Part shown: positions 25,001 to 36,239 of the stretch, one piece after another | Numbering within the stretch: position 1 is the stretch's first letter | How the letters are laid out: each line of letters opens with the position of its first letter | NCBI GenBank assembly: GCA_963966185.1 | Contig: CAWZYM010000304.1 | Span: 348,090-412,089 of the forward strand | DNA length: 64,000 bases | Direction of reading: 5' to 3' | DNA from: Rhabditoides inermis | Lineage: Eukaryota; Nematoda; Chromadorea; Rhabditida; Rhabditidae | The notes under the pieces: generated by a model | What the model was told of the DNA's origin: nothing | The model's database searches: none | The model's input: only the letters and a program-made list of their open reading frames with translations | Program-made: the position numbers and the translations under genes

Positions 25001-26500
25001 GAGGGGATTTTTGTGGTAGATCGAAAGCTAGAGATTGTGTGTGCAGCTGCGGAAACGCATACACAGTCACAGGCATGCATTCTTGCGCTACGAGGGGTTA
25101 TTTGGAGGGTTGTTTGATTTTGTATGTGTTTGTCCGATCTGTTCTCGGCTCTCTCGTGTTTAGTGAGTGTGAGGGAGAAAGAGAGTGTGTGAATGAGAGG
25201 AACAGTCAGACGTGTTGGTTCTTCAACCTAAGTTGACGGCTATTTGCAGTGGCGAGTAGAAATTGTGCGTGAAGAATGTGATAATACAAGGTGGCGAGGT
25301 CAAGCAGATCGGTTGAAAGAAATGTGATGTTTGATTGGTATAGTAGTAATCTGTTTACAGTTCTTTGTCGCTGTGGTCGGTGTTCAAGAAGAAGCCGACG
25401 TACATTGAGAGGAAGGCGCATGGACAGAAGGGAGGCGCCAGCGATGCACGATGGGTGAGTGGAGTGGGAAGTGGCTGCACCCATCGTGGGGTAGCAGAGT
25501 ATACTAGAGTGGCAAGAATGCATGTTGCGTGTCGTGGCCGAGTGTGTCATGTGTGATTAGTGGTGACGAATAGGAATGATGCAGCATCACATAGCATCGG
25601 ATGTTTTGGTGGAAAGATACTGACTTGAAGCTATGGAGCCATGAGAAGTTGAGAAGACTGTTATGAAATAACAGATTGCTTTGAGGTGGTGTCGGTGGCA
25701 GCTGTTCCGTACACGGATTTGGTGGCCTCGGGGTCGGACGACGGGGAGATTCGACTGTGGCAGGTGGCACAGGACTACAAGTCGCTCAAGCTGGTGTACA
25801 CATACGAGATGGTGAGGGAGAAGGGGGAAAGCAGATACAGTAGACAATGAAAAACAACAAACGAAATATGTTCAGGCGGGCTTCATCAACTCCCTCAAGT
25901 TCACAGCTGAGGGAGACATGCTGGCTGTGGCAGTGGGACAGGAGCACAAGCACGGCAGGTGGTGGGTCGACAAGGAGGCCAGGAATCAGGTGAGACAGTG
26001 ACAGCATTACTAGTAACGCTCACTCGTTTCAACTGTAGTCGTAGTACTGGGTGTACTGTAGACTGTTGATGTTGTTTTCTCGATGACACCTTTTTGATTT
26101 GTCCTTTGATTCTTCGCAATGTTGACATTCACATTCGACATGATCCGTCGGTGTGTTCAACTGTGAAATGGTATTGAACGCGCGCCGCCATTTTTCAATG
26201 TTATCAGTGTTGGACGAATGATTGCGGCCGTTTGAGCATTGATAAGATTGTGAAATGGGCCTTGTTGGGCAGGAATGCTGTATGGCGGTACAAGGTTTAT
26301 GACATGTGACCGTATTGATCCGGAATAGGGTAGGCAGAGAATACTGTAATTTGATATGTTCTCTTCAGGTTGTGGTGATCCCGCTTGCATACGAGGGAGA
26401 GGAGAGGAAGTGCCGATTCGAGGCTGCCAGGAAAGCGGAGCAGATTGCCATCGACAGTGACTCGGGAGAAGATGGAGAGGGCGAGGACGAGGAGGAGTAG
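22040..26500 (+). CDS. RRP9: U3 small nucleolar RNA-interacting protein 2 (U3-55K)
   Basis: Exons 22040-22138, 22186-22282, 22330-22659, 22705-22880, 22943-23068, 23111-23352, 25361-25454, 25686-25811, 25876-25989, 26369-26500 give 511 aa in frame (human 475). The N-terminus is a charged, basic nuclear segment (SRRKRKMEQDEVSSDEG). It is followed by WD40 repeats with clear GH...WD spacing (GHIFAVAVSPDGKYIVSGG, DRSVKLWDVDQLGYV, DLVASGSDDGEIRLWQ). GFINSLKFTAEGD and VGQEHKHGRWW are specific to RRP9. Role: box C/D U3 snoRNP protein for 18S pre-rRNA processing in the nucleolus. Oddities: a 2.0-kb intron in a gene otherwise built with ~45-nt introns, and a 42-nt intron (23069-23110) that has no stop and keeps the frame. 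The gene starts 245 bp after THOC1 on the same strand. Confidence 0.95.
23353..25360 (+). other. 2.0-kb intron of RRP9
   Basis: By far the longest intron in the gene. I looked for exons, tRNA-like boxes and terminal repeats and found none I can support. Short related segments (GAAACGTATT near 24778, GAAACGTATG near 24828) recur inside it. A snoRNA could be hidden here but I see no convincing C/D or H/ACA signature. Confidence 0.5.
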
Positions 26501-27112
26501 ACAGAGCCTGAGCATAGCAAGGGGAACAGGAAGGGTGTGTGTTGTTGTTGGTCCAGCTCTCGTTTTGTGTATTGTGGTGTCTCGTAATCGGATCTTTGCG
26601 TGGTTGCGAGGAGGCTACCGGTAGGGGAGGGACTCGTCCCCCACGCCCCGCCCACCTCTCCATGTCCCTTCCATGAGAATAGAGAGAGTATACCCACGCG
26701 TTGACACACACGTTGTTATTGATTCTTTATCGATTTTATGATTGTTGTCTTTGATTTGTCTGTTCTTTTATGGATTGTTACGCTGTTGAGTTGTTGAGTG
26801 CGGAATGAAGTGTTTCTATAGAAACAGCTGTTATTGATTTGAGTGGCGAAATGTGGTGAGCAAACACTTCGGGATTAGATTCGAGAGAGCTTCTCTTTTC
26901 TATTATCGGTGAATGGTTGATTAGCATATTGCGCGAGTAATCGATCGAGTTTCAGCGACTCGCGTGAATTGCGTGAAGATGTGTGTTTTGCAGGCCCCGC
27001 CCCCTTGGCAGTCGGCATTCCGCGCGCCTTCTTTCATTCACTCTCCACTTGCCCTTTCACTTGCGACCACCAAACCACTTGCTACTACTATTCCTTCTTC
27101 TCCACTACTCCT
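26501..27112. other. Intergenic region RRP9 to Rab11-FIP
   Basis: Holds the RRP9 3' UTR and the putative promoter of the next gene. There is a GC-box-like GGCCCCGCCCCCTTGG near 26995. No coding signal. Confidence 0.5.
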
Positions 27113-28643
27113 ATGGAGCCCAATACTCTGCTCATCTCGAGTAAGTTGTTGTTTTGTATCCTTTTTTTGGCGTTACTTTGTTTGGCGGTTAGTTGAGCAG
27201 TGGTCGGCCGCAACTTTATCTCTCGTGAATCGGCATGCGTGTGTAATAAAAGTGGAAGTGAATGATGGGAGAGTGCGTAGGCATCAGATGTACTCTTGAG
27301 AATAGTAGTGGGTATTCATGTGACCGCACAGATGACATGTTTGCACTCCTTGGCATCCCACTTGCCCTGTGACAGATTTGGCTTTTTTTCACAAACTGCG
27401 TGTGGTTTTGTGGAATGTTTGAAGAGACCTCTGCGAGGAATGTGACTCATTGAGTGTTTGGTGAGAGACGCGGGGTATTGGAAAGAGTGGATTTGTGGAA
27501 GAAAATCTATACTGGTAATGAGTATATGTGCATTGCCATCTGATACGTTTCAGTCGTGGCGGCTCGCGGGTTGGTGCTGAAGGGACACGCCAAGATCGAT
27601 GCTGTCACCACCATCACCGTCCACGGAAAGGTACACGCACTCCGCTATATTGTTTCTTTGGCTGTGGCTGACTGTGTTACCTTGCGCTCTTTGTTTGTGA
27701 TTGCATTCTTGTGATTGCAGGGCGGTCTGCGGAGTCGTGTTGTCTCCGACGTGATTCAATGCGACGGCGACTGTCGCTGGGATGAGAACTGCGAATTGTG
27801 GGTTATCGATTGATCGATTGATGATTTCTTTGCTTATCTTCAGCAAGGTGAACGAGCAGTCGCAGCGCATCACTGCCAATGTGTCACACAAGAACCGTAT
27901 CGGAGGCACTGACCTCATCGGAAAGGTGTGTGGCATTCGCTTGCGATACTGCCCCGAGGGGTTCTGGTTTTATATGTCGCTATTGCGAAATGGATTGCAT
28001 AATGTGCTGGATGGAGTGGATGAATGGACATGAGATTAGATAGACGGATCGGGCGGGTGTGAAAGGGAAAGGGAAGGGCAGGAATGCACGGCGCTCATCG
28101 CTCTCTTTATTGCATCGCGTCCGCCGGATTGCCATCATGTTTTGTGCCGGCCTTCTGATGGTTTTTTGTGACTGTTATGAGCCAGGATGCGCGACTGATA
28201 CAGTGATAGCAGAATGTTGATGGTTGATAGAGGGGAAGTGGATGATGCGCGTGATACGGTGTTGACAGGAGAGGAGGGTATTATGAATGTGTGTGCTCAT
28301 ATTTGGAGAGAGAGTGGGGAAGTGATGTTCAAGTGGAAAGAAGGGTGAGTCAGTTAGGCGAGCCAGGCGGGATCGACCAAAAACCAGCTCGCTCTCTCTC
28401 TCTCGCATCGCCCCACCCTGCCTGTGTGTTTAGTGTTTACTACGTTGCTAGGGTCGAGAAGAGAATGGAATGGGGAAGAATATGTGAAGGCGGAGACAAA
28501 TGAGCGGTAATCATGATATATAATTATAATTGATTGTAGGTGGAGCTGTCGTACGATGAGGCTCGTCAGCCAATGCTCACGAAACCCACGTGGTTTACTC
28601 TCAAGAAGAAGCCCGGAGATGAGAAGCAGAGGGGGGAGGTGAG

Positions 28644-28692
<49 letters not shown>

Positions 28693-30045
28693 AGGTATCA
28701 GAGGGTGTTGAAGGAGATGAAGATGTATATATCATTTCAGGTATGCCTCAAGTTCGCGTTCAGCTACGTGAAACCCACCCTCTCCATCTCCAACCAGAGC
28801 CTCAACACCATTCAGAAAGGTCCGTTTTGTTTTTCACACTCAGTTTTGTGTGATTATGATTGTCTAATATGTGTGATGGTTGTTGTTTTAGATTCTTCCA
28901 TTGTGGGTAAGATGAAGCGTAAGATGGCGAAGCTGCGTCCGAAGAGGGACGGCGACGGCGACTCTGCCATCTCTCGATTCTCCATGCGCAGCGCTCATCC
29001 CGACATGATGATGGCACGGTGAGCATCTACATAATTATATGATTTTAATCGTTAAAGTTACTGATAGGCTCGGTGCTCCCAAACTCGTTCTTCCCAGATT
29101 TAGGCTATCAATGAGAGCGCGTTTGGAACGTGCGCGTTTGTAAATCCTTCTCTCTTGTTTCGCTGTATCATAGTAGATGTCTTACCTCAACGACCCCGTC
29201 TGTCGCTCCCCTGGGGGCGGCTTTCCCTGCTGCTTTCAAACGGTGGCTCCTCATTTAACTTTGTTTTGTTGTATCTTCTTTTTTCACATGTTATTATGCA
29301 ACCGTATAAATTATTATTGATTAATTCTATTCAGTTCGTCGTCGACGTTGCCTCTGCCCCACCCTTCTGCCCAACCGTCGCTCAACCCATTCGATGAGCC
29401 GAGTGGTGGCGGATTCCAGAGGAGGGGAAGTATGATGAGGAGGACAGGACAGCACGGACTCAGGTGAGCAAATTGGTTGGTTGCTTTTATTGGTTGATAT
29501 GCGTCGTTTGCAGTGCGAGCGCCTCGCACGCGGCGCTGTCTCCCCTGGGTGAGCCGCCGCTCGGTCGCTCGACGCCCCTCCAGTCTGCGTACATGAACCC
29601 TCTGATGTCGTCTGTGGGGCCGCCGTCTCCTTCGGTCTCCACCGCCGAGTCGTTTCATCGCCCGCCCAGTGTCACCAGCAGTGGATTCGGCAGCAACGGA
29701 AAGAACGTGCAGGTGCGTCAGCCAGCACACCATGCATAGACTAGTTCATGTCAGGCGGGTCAGCCGGACTCTCAGATGACTCGCGAGGATCTGCTGTCTC
29801 TGGTGGATAAGCTGCGAGTGGAAGTGCAGGTAGGGAAGAGAGAGAGAGAGAGAAAAAAGAGAGAGAGGGGGGGGAGGGAGAGAGCGTTTTTGTTTTAGGT
29901 GAAGGACTCGCGTCTGCGCGACGTGCAGGAGTATCTGGATGCGCTGGTGGCTCGGGTGATGGACAAGAACCCCGATCTGCTCGCGGTCCCCGTCGGAAAC
30001 AAGGACAAGCCGGGCATGCGCCGCGGATTCTTCTCGCTCGCCTGA
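27113..30045 (+). CDS. Class I Rab11 family-interacting protein
   Basis: Exons 27113-27140, 27554-27630, 27721-27797, 27844-27925, 28540-28638, 28741-28819, 28892-29018, 29335-29463, 29514-29712, 29755-29829, 29899-30045 give 372 aa in frame. The N-terminal ~140 aa form a C2 domain (VVAARGLVLKGHAK... KNRIGGTDLIGKVELS... FTLKKKPGDEKQRGEV). The middle is Ser/Pro-rich and probably disordered. The last ~60 aa contain the Rab11-binding coiled coil (MTREDLLSLVDKLRVEVQ, then DVQEYLDALVARVMDKNPDL), which matches the FIP-RBD pattern. C2 plus C-terminal RBD defines the class I FIPs (FIP1/2/5). Role: Rab11 effector in recycling-endosome traffic. The tiny first exon (nine codons) is the least certain part; poly(A) signal AATAAA near 30280. 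Intron 1 ends GATACGTTTCAG (see findings). Confidence 0.9.
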
Positions 30046-30711
30046 GTATCACTCACTGCGGCTACTTTCAGCTACTTTCAGTTTCAGCCCCTATTCTCTG
30101 TTCTCTGCTCGATTGTCCTGTCTGTTTCACTAGTCCTTCCGCGGGTTCACTGCTCATTTGCACCCCCGGTATCAGAAAGATGTTATACTACTGGAAAGCA
30201 CTCGAACAGTATTGTATATTTCATGTATTTTATATGCGTGTCTAGAGAATTTACTCGCTTTATTGACTGATTTTGAATGAATAAAATTCATTATTATTGC
30301 GGTGTGTCTGTGTGTTTTGGGTATGAAGATGGGGTGTTTGTGTGTTGTTGTTTTGATTAGGTAGGATGCGAAACAAATTAGGGAAGTGATGACGCAGGTC
30401 TCATTGCAAACATGTCCATATATTCACTACTTTGCTTGCAAATTTCTTCAGATAATTTCACACGTTGTTCCATTTTCTCTTTACTTTCCTTTCAAGGTGA
30501 TGGGAGCAAAGGAGAAAAGGAGAAGCATCTGACCTCTGGCCTACATATTACCGCTTATTCCAGTGAATCAAGGGTATATTGTTTTGGCAGCCGCAGGTTC
30601 ACAGGTTTATTGGCTGTCTATTGACGATTCAAGTGATTGGTGTTATAGTCGTGGGAGCGTCTGGGAGAGCGCGCTCACTCCTTCCACTGTTTCCACTGCC
30701 ATTCTACCCGA
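30046..30711. other. Intergenic region Rab11-FIP to P450
   Basis: Contains the Rab11-FIP 3' UTR with AATAAA near 30280 and the P450 upstream region. No further gene seen. Confidence 0.5.
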
Positions 30712-31713
30712 ATGTTCTACCCTGTCCTACTCATCTTCCTCATACTATGGCTCCTCCATCAGTTCTGGTGGAGACGGAGGGCCTTCCCTCCCGGACCCAT
30801 GCCCTTACCCTTCATTGGAAACTTCCATCAGGTAAGCGCAAGAGAAGAGCAGGTGACACGGCTCGTCATTTTGGTCGCCCCTCTCTGTCGCAGCGTGTCC
30901 GCAGACAGCGACCGTGCCGCGCGCTAATGCCCTGTGGGGAATGACCGCTCGCATCACCTGGCACTGCGCCAGCCCATTGTCAAAAATGAGCGGAGCGGTC
31001 GCGACGCGGTTTTTGTCTGCGGACAGCGGGACCCGGCCGAAATGACGAGCCGTGGGTGACTGACATGAGAGATTTTAGATCGACCTGGCGAACCCGCAGC
31101 TGTCGATGCTGGAGTTCCGCGAGAAGTATGGAGCAATGTTCACAGTGTGGCTTCCAAAACCGATGATTGTGCTGGCAGATCATGAAATACTGTATGATGC
31201 ACTGGTGTGGCAAGGTAAACACAAAGCAAGGGAGAAATGAGGAATGACTATGTGCAGGAGATACGTTTGCTGGTCGCCCGGACTCGAGTCTCTACAGGAT
31301 GTTCACAGGGCATCATCCCGATGGAGACGGCATCATCCTTTCAGAGAAGGTGAGGTACGATAGAGAAGAACACTAACAAACATTCGTTCCAGGACCGCTG
31401 GCATGTTCAAAGGCAGTTCGCTTTGCGCACATTCAGACACTTTGGAATGGGACAGAATCTCATGGAGGAGGTACGACTTTTAACACTATCTATCTGTCTA
31501 TTTATCTCTCTCAATCTTTTTTTTCTCAGAAGATTCACGTACACGCAGAGCAGCTAATCGACCATATCAGAAGAAGGATCGAGGAGGGAAACAGGGTACG
31601 GTAGAGTCTATTTTGTGAGTTACTACGGTATTTTAGATGTCTGTGTCGATGAATATTCATCACTCACTTGCATTTTGTATTGGAAACATCATTCATGATG
31701 TGGTGAGTTAGGA

Positions 31714-31750
<37 letters not shown>

Positions 31751-32000
31751 AGGAAAGGTTGTTGTAGGTCATGGGGAGGACGTATGCGTATGGAGACGCA
31801 GAGTTCGAAAAGTTCAAGGGACTTATCGATGCAGTGCTCAAGCAGGTGAGAGATAGGGGAGAGAGGGAGAATGGGGGAAATGTAACGTCTGCTATAGGTT
31901 GCTTCCGTGCAAATGATGATGTACGATTGTTATTCTTGGATGTCTAACTTTCTACCACTCTACAAGGTAAGGAGGTAGTAGAGGGGAGAGAGAGAGAAAG

Positions 32001-32058
<58 letters not shown>

Positions 32059-33469
32059 GAAAGCATATATAGATTTGCAGGTGTACCGCAAGAACGGTTT
32101 CGAGCTGCAGCAGTTCTTTCTACACGAGATCGATCGTCACGAGCGTGAGGCGGATGTGTATAGGAAGAGTACAGCTATGGAGTGTTACAGAGGAGTTTGT
32201 GAAGGACGGCGAGCCGAGCGATTTCATAGAGGCCTACCTGCAAGAGATGCAGATTCAACCAGACAATCCACATTTCAAGTGGGTTACGGTAGTATTACTG
32301 TATTACCAAGGTTTATTAGCAAACTGACGCTGGCTATCAACTCTGGAGATTTGTGGACCGGTGGAATGGAGACGACTGTGAGTAGACCTTTGCTACTGGT
32401 TGAGATGGCAGCATTTTAGGTGACGTCACTTCGCTGGGCGGTGATCTACTTGTTGTACTATCCGAGTATTCAGAAGAAGTTGCAGATGGAGATTGATGAG
32501 GTGCGTTACATATGAGCACTGCCTAGTGACGAGGTTACTGTAGGTGCTGCTAGGAGAGCGAGTTTGTTTTGGAGACAGAAACAGACTCCATTATGTGATG
32601 GCAACCATCAATGAACTACTGAGAATCATCAATGTTCTCCCATGGCATATTCCGCATAGGTATGACCAACCCTCTCAATCTCTCTACTCTATCCGCGCTC
32701 TCTATCTCCTTTATCTAATGATAATCTTCCCGTTTCAATACGTGAATCATTTCATATGCTGGCAATGCCTCTTAATGCTTGAATATTATTTGATCAATGC
32801 ATCAGTTCGGACCGTCACGTATTTTATTCGAACGTTCGATGTAGGCGTATAGTTCAGGGGTAGAGCGCTCGCTTTGCATGCGAGAAGTCTGGGGTTCGAA
32901 TTCTCATATCTCCAACACGTTTTGCTGCAGGGTGATACGTGATACTACCCTAGCTGGTGTGCTTCTACCGGCTGGCACGGATGTGATGCCACAGTTTGGA
33001 GCTGTTCACTTCGATCCTAAACTATTTCCGGAACCATTCAAGTTTATTCCGGAGAGGTGTGTGAATTGTCGGGTCGGGGTGACGATGCAGTTAATTCTAA
33101 ATGTTACAGATTCTTGGATGCCGAGGGTCGGTTCAAACCACACCCCAGGTTTAGCCCGTTCGGTCTAGGAAAGGTGCGACTTAACTGTAGAATGTAAAAT
33201 TCACTGATCTGCAGCGGTCATGTCTCGGCGAGCGGCTGGCTCGTGTGGAGTTACTCGTCTTGTTCGTCACAATACTTCAGAACTTTGAATTCAAGCCGAT
33301 CGGTTTCGATAGCATATTCAATCTGTTAAAATAATGAATTTGTTTAGAAGGAGAACCACTGCCAAAATTAGATCGGACTATGGGTATGACGACCGTTCCC
33401 CACGAATTCGATTGCGAAGTGAAGAAGAGAGTGGTGATGCAAAACAACCCATACATATACCAAATTTAA
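30712..33469 (+). CDS. Microsomal cytochrome P450, CYP2-clan-like
   Basis: Seventeen exons: 30712-30831, 31079-31214, 31258-31349, 31393-31470, 31530-31595, 31637-31702, 31768-31845, 31898-31966, 32081-32155, 32193-32278, 32320-32377, 32420-32500, 32544-32659, 32931-33056, 33110-33173, 33215-33302, 33348-33469. They sum to 506 aa in frame, the normal size. An N-terminal membrane anchor (VLLIFLILWLLHQFWW) is followed by a proline hinge (PPGPMPLPFIGN). Also present: the WHVQRQFALRTF C-helix heme-propionate motif, I-helix GGMETT, ExxR as NELLRI, PERF-type PER, and the heme loop FGLGKRSCLG with its axial Cys. Role: ER monooxygenase; substrate unknown. Intron 1 holds a MITE-like element and intron 13 a tRNA-Ala-like gene. 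The exon 9/10 junction uses a 37-nt intron. Confidence 0.94.
30857..31054. mobile_element. MITE-like palindromic element in P450 intron 1
   Basis: 198 bp with terminal inverted repeats CACGGCTCGTCATTT (left) and AAATGACGAGCCGTG (right). Further inside, GTCCGCAGACA matches its complement in the other half. It is flanked by an exact 5-bp duplication GGTGA (30852-30856 and 31055-31059). There is no transposase, so it is a non-autonomous DNA element. The CAC start and 5-bp duplication would fit a Transib-like group, but that is only a guess. Confidence 0.75.
31716..31747. repeat. (GA)n microsatellite in P450 intron
   Basis: GA run in the 65-nt intron between 31702 and 31768; another, longer GA run lies at about 32000-32050. 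Confidence 0.9.
32843..32914 (+). tRNA. tRNA-Ala(TGC)-like gene inside a P450 intron
   Basis: 72 nt in cloverleaf order. A box A-like D arm (TAGTTCAGGGGTAGAGC) is followed by a perfect anticodon stem CTCGC/GCGAG around loop TTTGCAT (anticodon TGC) and a T arm with GGTTCGAAT. The T stem closes with GU pairs. The acceptor stem pairs only about five of seven positions, so this may be a decaying copy rather than a working gene. It lies in the sense direction within the intron 32660-32930. Confidence 0.6.
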
Positions 33470-33774
33470 ACGTGCGTTGAATAAAATGTTTGTGAATAAT
33501 TTAGATCAACTTGTGAACCTTTTTGCAAACTCTCTTCAGTTTTGAGTTTGCGGGTTCATCTCAACACGAAAATTACGGTCTTTCCGGCGCGCGGGCTGTT
33601 TCGCACTTAATTCGATTTTATTTGTGTGTTTTTTTATTGTTTGTTTGTTTTAAATTATAATTTCGTTCAATTTACAAATTCACTTGTTTTAGGATTTTCC
33701 TCGTGGCTTATAAGCCACTGTATTGCTTATTATAAAATGGTTACCACAAGACAATCACTATTGAATGCACAAGA

Positions 33775-35844
33775 ATGCTCGAACGTCGCGTCGACATCCA
33801 AGCCTGTGGCATCTCCTGCTCGGCCAAGGCATCCCCGGCTAAGTCTGCCAGGAATGGAGTTCTTACAGCCAACAATGGGGTATGTTGTCTATTTGCAAAA
33901 TAATTTTCAAAAGTTTTGTTTCAATTCAGGAAAAGAGGATCACCAACTTCTTTCCCGTTCGAAAGCGCCACAATAGTGGAGATGACAAGACCACGGAAAA
34001 GGGAGAGGTGGAGTTTCTCGGCAAGCGCCTTCGTCGTGGAGTCACCATCTCGGACATAGCCGAGCTGCCAAACGTCTCCCCAATCCAGAAGCCAGTGGGA
34101 AAGGAGAATGTGACAAGTTCGTTGCAATCATTTCAACATGTGTAGTGACATTCTTTATATTTAGCCTGGTCGTCTAACGGCTGCACCAGGGTTCTTCGGT
34201 CTGCTACTGCGCTTGGTGTCTTTGATGCCCTCCCTGTTGAGCTTCTCCACGTGTTCATTGAAAATGTTCCTCGTGAGTGCCGAAGTTTGAACTTATTAGA
34301 CCATTTATATTATATTTTATCATTATTCCAATTATATTTGCAGTTTCCCGCCTTGTTTCGATGTGCATGGTGTCTCGCGAGATGAGCTCCCGATTGGAGA
34401 TGTATGTGGAGTCAAATGCTTCTCGCAATCGTTTCGTGCGCGAGGCACTTGCTTTCATCGAGCAGAATGACTCATCCAAGTTCTACACCAAGGAAGACCC
34501 GTTCTACTGTTTCGGTTAGTTTCTACATTGTTGATAACATGATCCACGTTTCGATGCAGGTGCTCTCATCAAGGCGGTGTCGTGTACTCGTCAGACGGAA
34601 AGTCGCATTCAGTTCATGCACACATTCTTCAATAGAGCTAAGGAGATGGTTATGTGTGTTCGTGGATGGGGTCGTCTGTTCTGTACGGTATGTAAAATTA
34701 TAATGTTTTCAACGTGGTTTATCGTTTAGATGTGCTCGAAGTGGGATTTTCTGGAATGCGGAAAACTGATGATGTCAGTCATCCGCTGTGAGAATGGCGC
34801 TCTCGACAAGAAGATCCGGAAGCTCATGCGTGTTGACCATGGTTCTCTGCCTGTTATGGAGATGGAGGTTAGTTCTAGTTTAGACGATTCTTAACGACAC
34901 AACACAAAATTAAAATATAGGTGCGTCGTGCTTTGCGCGATTTGTTCCTTGACCAGCCGTGTGCTGATCAGCGAGAGTCAGCTTTCTGGCTGTCTGCTGT
35001 ATTGCGCTCGCAACCGACAATCAGTGACCAAGGCAAACTCCTGATGATCTTGTACTCGCCGACCCACATTCGTGATGACGGGATTGGTACGTAACTTTCT
35101 TTTATGAATGCGTTTTTTTTTTAAATTTTAGAGGAGGTTGACTGGAGATCTCTGTGTGACACTGCAGTTACTTCGTATCAAGATTCGAAGCTGCGCGTGG
35201 CCCCGCTGTCAAATGCGATCTACAGGTTAATGCAGTGCAAGGCTCTTGAAGTCCCTCACTACTCGTTTTCGCAGAACGACATCTTCAACATCATTGAGGA
35301 GATTTCAAGTATGTTGATAGCAAATGAATATATTTTATCGATATGTTCAGCTTTCCCTGACCCGTGGTCATTCGACAACTTCGTCGCGCTGCTGCTTCAT
35401 CGAACGGCGTTGATTCCTGTGAGCATTATTGCTCGCATGACCCACGGTTATCAAGAAGAAGCTGGTCAGATGTTTAACTGCATGCGGACGGTACGTGGTT
35501 GTGTATGATTTTTTCTATTTTCTTACAGGGCATAATATTTCAGTTATTGTTCCGTTGGGGAATGAACGCTTGCGAAGTACTCAGTGAGCCAATGCTGCGT
35601 GCCATGAAGTGCCTTCCTGCTCGTCAGAGGAAGACTCTGCTCTGCGCTCTCACGAACGCTCATCAACATCAGATGAACGAATACATCAACTCTCCTCACA
35701 TTCGTGAGTGCAGTTTTCAATTTCACGTTCATTTTTTTGTGTTACGAGTGTTTCGTTTCAGTTGCGAGGAACGATTTGGCGGAGGAGTTCTCTTCTCATG
35801 AGGCAGTTATGCCGCTTATCAAGCAGCTAGTCTCGGCTCTCTGA
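33775..35844 (+). CDS. FBXO47: F-box protein of the FBXO47/PROM-1 family
   Basis: Eleven exons: 33775-33879, 33930-34116, 34165-34272, 34344-34514, 34560-34687, 34730-34867, 34921-35086, 35132-35308, 35351-35490, 35529-35703, 35762-35844. They sum to 525 aa in frame (human 452). The upstream ATG at 33737 is out of frame with the rest, so 33775 is chosen. The F-box is FDALPVELLHVFIENVP...SRLVSMCMVSREM. Downstream, RRALRDLFLDQPCADQRES, then AFWLSAVLRSQPTISDQGKL, then LMILYSP, align well with the FBXO47 core. Known family role: SCF adaptor needed for meiotic prophase (C. elegans PROM-1, mouse FBXO47). The N-terminal tail carries EKRITNFFPVRKR, close to a PIP-box degron. Exon 10 has two in-frame acceptors 15 nt apart. 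Confidence 0.88.
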
Positions 35845-36189
35845 ATGCAGCAATCATAATTTTCTCTCTGAAAGTCCATATAAGTTTTCTGAAAATTCGA
35901 ATACCGACGTTCTTGTTGCATAGTTTATATTTTCTACCTGTGATTTATATGTTGCAATCTTGCATTCACAATCGACATTGTGTCATTATTGTGCTATCAT
36001 AGTGTTTTGACACTTCAATGATCTGTGAGTTTCTTGTGAATAGTTTTACTTTGTACAGATTTTGTTAGTTTACGATTAGGTAATGCTTTTTACGATGGCG
36101 ATGACTACATATATTTGTGTTGCCATCGTTCAAAGTTCACCTAGTGTTTGTTTTGGTTATTTCGTGTTGGTTGTGCCTGCTGACGTTCT

Positions 36190-36196
36190 GTGAATA
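36190..36196 (+). terminator. Likely FBXO47 poly(A) signal
   Basis: GAATAAAATG about 350 nt after the stop, just before the LINE fragment begins. Confidence 0.4.
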
Positions 36197-36239
36197 AAAT
36201 GTTTAGGCCAGAATGATATTATTCATTGTTGCACATCTC

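Noticed and set aside
33737..33879. Upstream ATG of FBXO47 at 33737
   Set aside because: It is out of frame with exon 2 for every donor/acceptor pair I tried; the ATG at 33775 is in frame.
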